Positions 5,847 through 6,557 of a DNA stretch of 6,557 nucleotides are shown piece after piece. Source of the stretch: Thermoproteota archaeon. Lineage in GTDB: Archaea > Thermoproteota > Thermoprotei_A > Sulfolobales > Pyrodictiaceae. A program made the position numbers and the translations under genes. The DNA lies in NCBI GenBank assembly GCA_013153105.1, contig JAADFC010000002.1, forward strand, positions 1 through 6,557, in the 5' to 3' direction. A model generated the notes under the pieces. The model worked only from the letters and a program-made list of their open reading frames with translations. It did not search any database and was not told the DNA's origin. Positions within the stretch are counted from its first letter, which is position 1; every line of letters starts with the position of its first letter.

Positions 5847-5969
5847 GTGCTCCGCGCGAGGTTCCTAGCCCTGCTGGCTAAGCCCGAGGCTCGGATAGCC
5901 CTGCTGGCCGCCCTGGCCGCCGCCTCCATAATACCCCTAGCCGAGGGCTGGGACGTACCCGCCTTCTAA
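5847..5969 (+). CDS. Single-pass membrane micropeptide, 40 residues, unknown
   Basis: A GTG-started frame of 40 codons ends in TAA. The peptide has a basic N-terminus (R3, R5, K12, R16), a hydrophobic stretch from Ile17 to Leu31 rich in Ala, Leu and Ile (ALLAALAAASIIPL is typical wording), and a short acidic, aromatic tail with E33, W35, D36 and F40. By the positive-inside rule it would be a tail-out single membrane helix. No cysteine or metal motif is present, and I recognise no family. Support for being a gene: a GGTGAG ribosome-binding site at ideal spacing, a promoter-like element upstream, and a hairpin plus T-run downstream. It is divergently oriented from the Lrp-like gene. It might act as a small subunit or regulator of a membrane complex; nothing in the window says which. 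Chance reading of GC-rich DNA is the alternative. Confidence 0.5.
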   Translation: MLRARFLALLAKPEARIALLAALAAASIIPLAEGWDVPAF

Positions 5970-6009
5970 GGCGGCCGGGGCCCCAGGGGGGCGTGGCCCC
6001 TCGGGTTTT
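5959..6009 (+). terminator. Hairpins and T-run after the micropeptide
   Basis: A perfect inverted repeat, CCGCCTT, CT, AAGGCGG (5959-5974), straddles the TAA stop. A second stem, GGGGCC (5977-5982) with GGCCCC (5995-6000), is followed by TCGGG and four T (6006-6009), then a long pyrimidine run. The T-run after a GC stem would work as an archaeal terminator. Confidence 0.45.
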
Positions 6010-6364
6010 CTCCTCGTCTCCCCCATCTCCGGATCCCCTCTCCTGCTCTCTGCGTGTTGTGGGGCTCGTGCCGTCCTCCTCTTGGCTCTCCCTGGTTTGA
6101 CTGGCCTGTCTTGCCCAGGTCTTCGGCTGTGTATCGTCTCCCTGTGGGTCTGTGCTGGCTGTCTATGTGTACCTGATATTGGTCTGGTGTAGCGTTGTCA
6201 TGTGATGTTTGAGAAGAGTTGATAAGCAGGTGATGCTCCCTTTTGGAGGTGGAGGGGCTGGCTTGTCCCGTGGCGAGTGTACCCCCCGCCCCCGGGGCGG
6301 CGGCTGGGGCGGTGGGGGTGGGCCTTCCTCCGGTGCTGGGAGGCCTCCGGGTGTCGTGGATGTG
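5970..6364. other. Gene-poor, A-poor pyrimidine-rich stretch followed by a G-run segment
   Basis: After the terminator-like hairpin, the plus strand from about 6000 to 6180 is almost free of A and dominated by C and T words such as CTCCTCGTCTCCCCC. Both strands are largely free of stop codons, a by-product of the composition. From about 6209 to 6364 a plus-strand frame is open from TTG 6209 into the next gene, but it would encode a low-complexity Gly/Pro/Arg stretch, which I treat as non-coding. The second part holds a 15-base GC palindrome (6286-6300) and closely spaced G-runs (6294-6322). I find no tRNA arm, no paired C and D boxes and no repeat array. It may be an untranslated region, an unrecognised RNA or simple spacer. 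Confidence 0.5.
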
Positions 6365-6538
6365 ATGGGTGGCCTGTACGCGGCGCTGGAGGGGTTGGCG
6401 TGGGCGAGCTATAAGAGGAGTGTACGGGAGCTGAGTGATGAGGAGCTGTTGGAGCTGCTTGGGGTGCTGAACGTTAGGGGGGCTATGGCGGAGTGGGTGG
6501 TTCGGCGGCTGCGGTGCGGGGAGAAGCTTGGCGGGTGA
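6365..6538 (+). CDS. Small unrecognised helical protein, 57 residues
   Basis: From ATG 6365 the peptide starts MGGLYAALEGLAWASYKRSV and continues RELSDEELLELLGVLNV, then AEWVVRRLRCGEKLGG. It is charged and strongly helical: an acidic SDEELLELL helix, a turn (NVRGAM) and a basic amphipathic helix with one Cys (residue 51), suggesting a two-helix or HTH-like mini-protein. Purine-rich codons differ from the low-complexity stretch before it. The frame stays open upstream to a TTG at 6209 (109 residues), but that extension is Gly/Pro-rich and unlike a folded protein, so I prefer a start at ATG 6365 or the adjacent GTG 6362, which has GGGTG eight bases upstream. I recognise no family. It does not obviously relate to the quinone genes. 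Confidence 0.55.
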   Translation: MGGLYAALEGLAWASYKRSVRELSDEELLELLGVLNVRGAMAEWVVRRLRCGEKLGG

Positions 6539-6557
6539 GGGTGGGGTGGCGGGGCTA

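Noticed and set aside
5980..6180. Long stop-free minus-strand frame through the A-poor stretch
   Set aside because: Stops need T on the minus strand, and T is rare there; the frame has no good start or ribosome-binding site and gives a low-complexity basic peptide.
5801..6240. Possible C/D box guide RNAs (GATGA and TGATG words near 5801 and 6204-6236)
   Set aside because: I could not pair any C box with a D box and a second C'/D' set at proper spacing.

Overview
The window looks like chromosomal DNA of a GC-rich hyperthermophilic archaeon of the Thermoproteota, most like Desulfurococcales/Pyrodictiaceae. I cannot name a species. The evidence is seen in the sequence: frequent ATA (Ile) and AGG (Arg) codons, many GTG and TTG starts, archaeal ribosome-binding sites of the GGTGAG/GGAGG type, a probable leaderless first gene behind a TATA-like box, and pyrimidine-rich stop regions. 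I see no mobile element, tRNA, rRNA or CRISPR array.

Minus strand, 5739 to 1 (reading leftward): the first gene encodes a 351-residue protein that I read as a tandem Lrp/AsnC-like module (two HTH plus ligand-domain-like halves). After a T-tract and a promoter-like gap comes a tight cluster of four core genes of the futalosine (modified menaquinone) pathway: mqnC, mqnE, mqnA and mqnD. Next come an unrecognised 137-residue protein and, cut by the window edge, the N-terminus of what I read as coaBC (coenzyme A synthesis). Gaps inside the cluster are short or negative, so mqnC to coaBC is probably one transcript.

Pathway logic (family knowledge): MqnA dehydrates chorismate to 3-[(1-carboxyvinyl)oxy]benzoate. 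MqnE, a radical SAM enzyme, joins this to SAM to give aminofutalosine. A nucleosidase (MqnB/MTAN type, not in this window) removes the base. MqnC, a second radical SAM enzyme, cyclises the product, and MqnD releases 1,4-dihydroxy-6-naphthoate. Prenylation, decarboxylation and methylation genes are not here. The organism therefore probably makes a menaquinone-type respiratory quinone.

Plus strand, 5740 to 6557: a short divergent promoter region precedes a 40-codon single-pass membrane micropeptide with a clear ribosome-binding site, followed by a hairpin and a T-run. Then comes a gene-poor, strikingly A-poor pyrimidine-rich stretch, and a small unrecognised acidic/basic helical protein near the right edge whose upstream region is Gly-codon and G-run rich.

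The most useful leads are the duplicated Lrp-like protein next to the quinone operon, the palindrome over the mqnC start, the membrane micropeptide, a divergent MqnA N-terminus, and the orphan protein wedged between mqnD and coaBC.
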